From Candidatus Eisenbacteria bacterium (GTDB lineage Bacteria > Orphanbacterota > Orphanbacteria > Orphanbacterales > Orphanbacteraceae): a DNA stretch of 40,000 bases. The stretch covers positions 1 to 40,000 of the forward strand of contig VGIW01000021.1 in assembly GCA_016867715.1 (NCBI GenBank), in the 5' to 3' direction. Position numbers and translations under genes: made by a program. The notes under the pieces were generated by a model, which was not told the origin of the DNA, did no database searches, and saw nothing but the letters and a program-made list of their open reading frames with translations. This document shows positions 39,418 through 40,000 of the stretch, in pieces. How positions within the stretch are numbered: the stretch's first letter is position 1; each line of letters starts with the position of its first letter.

Positions 39418-40000
39418 TGGGGCTTCGATTCAGAGCTTCGCCTTGCGGCTAACCCCTCCTCTTAACCTTCCAGCACCGGGCAGGTGTCAGCCCCTATACG
39501 TCGTCTGTACGACTTGGCAGAGACCTGTGTTTTTAGTAAACAGTCGCCCAGGCCGTTTCACTGCGACCCCAGCCAGCTTTGCGGAGCAAGTCCGCTGACC
39601 AGCCGAGGCACTCCTTCTCCCGAAGTTACGGAGTCATTTTGCCTAGTTCCTTAACAAGGGTTCTCTCGAGCACCTGAGGATACTCTCCTCACCCACCTGT
39701 GTCGGTTTCCGGTACGGTCGACAACATTGCTCCCTTAGAGGTTTTTCTCGGCAGTCAGCTTACGACCAGTTTGTGTCCCTAAGGGACTCCCCATCACCTC
39801 TCGGAGTTGCCCTCCCGGATTTTCCTAGGAGGACCTCCTACGGGCTTAGACCGGGACATCCGACACCCGGCTGGCCTTCACTCCTGCGTCACCCCATCGG
39901 TCGAACGCTCTGTCATCGGTACGGGGATCTTAACCCGTTTCCCATCGCCTACGCCTTTCGGCCTCGGCTTAGGGGCCGACTTCCCCTGAGCGGATTAACC

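Overview
This 40 kb window is GC-rich bacterial chromosome, densely packed and mostly read from the minus strand. Two secreted proteins end in FlgD-like Ig sorting domains, there are many lipoproteins and Sec-exported proteins, and a long-form archaeal-type phenylalanyl-tRNA synthetase is present. Together these suggest an uncultured Gram-negative lineage of the FCB/Eisenbacteria type. That placement is inference, because no taxonomic search could be run.

Layout, left to right. Positions 1-530 hold the 5' part of a minus-strand gene with a DUF4062 (TIR-like) N-terminal domain, cut by the window edge. Positions 848-8761 carry the classical SRP/translation block, read leftwards: ffh, rpsP, khpA, rimM, trmD, then rplS, rnhB, yraN and a porin-like barrel. 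A plus-strand secreted FlgD-domain gene (3677-5245) sits between trmD and rplS, and rplS has its own promoter. Positions 8808-14076 are a coupled minus-strand operon: yajC, fmt, rsmB, a PASTA protein, rpe and an unknown exported protein. Positions 14324-22085 hold yebC, ruvC, ruvA, ruvB, queA and tgt, interrupted by a metalloprotease gene with a FlgD domain and by an FKBP lipoprotein gene. Next come an EF-G-like GTPase with a 181-bp inverted-repeat element at its 3' end, and a HEAT-like protein.

From 25445 rightwards the plus strand carries an EIIA-Ntr-like protein, a zinc-ribbon protein, archaeal-type pheS and pheT, an aminotransferase and a secreted protein. Two minus-strand membrane genes follow (an O-antigen-ligase-like protein and a fused SpmAB), then a plus-strand cyclophilin lipoprotein and a GT-C-like membrane protein.

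The right end (36860-40000) is the 3' part of an rRNA operon on the minus strand: 23S, 5S and a terminator. The 23S gene is interrupted by two group I introns, 626 and 695 nt long, at the sites equivalent to E. coli 1931 and 1951. They are separated by a 20-nt exon, and each encodes a single-motif LAGLIDADG endonuclease. The intron ends follow directly from 23S conservation, the splice-site U.G pair, the internal guide sequences and the terminal G. This twin-intron locus is the most interesting feature seen.

Many starts here are GTG (rnhB, rpsP, fmt, rsmB, queA, ruvA, the EF-G-like gene, the zinc-ribbon gene, pheT and the porin), and stop/start overlaps of 1 to 10 nt are common. No tRNA, CRISPR array, transposase or complete defence operon was found.
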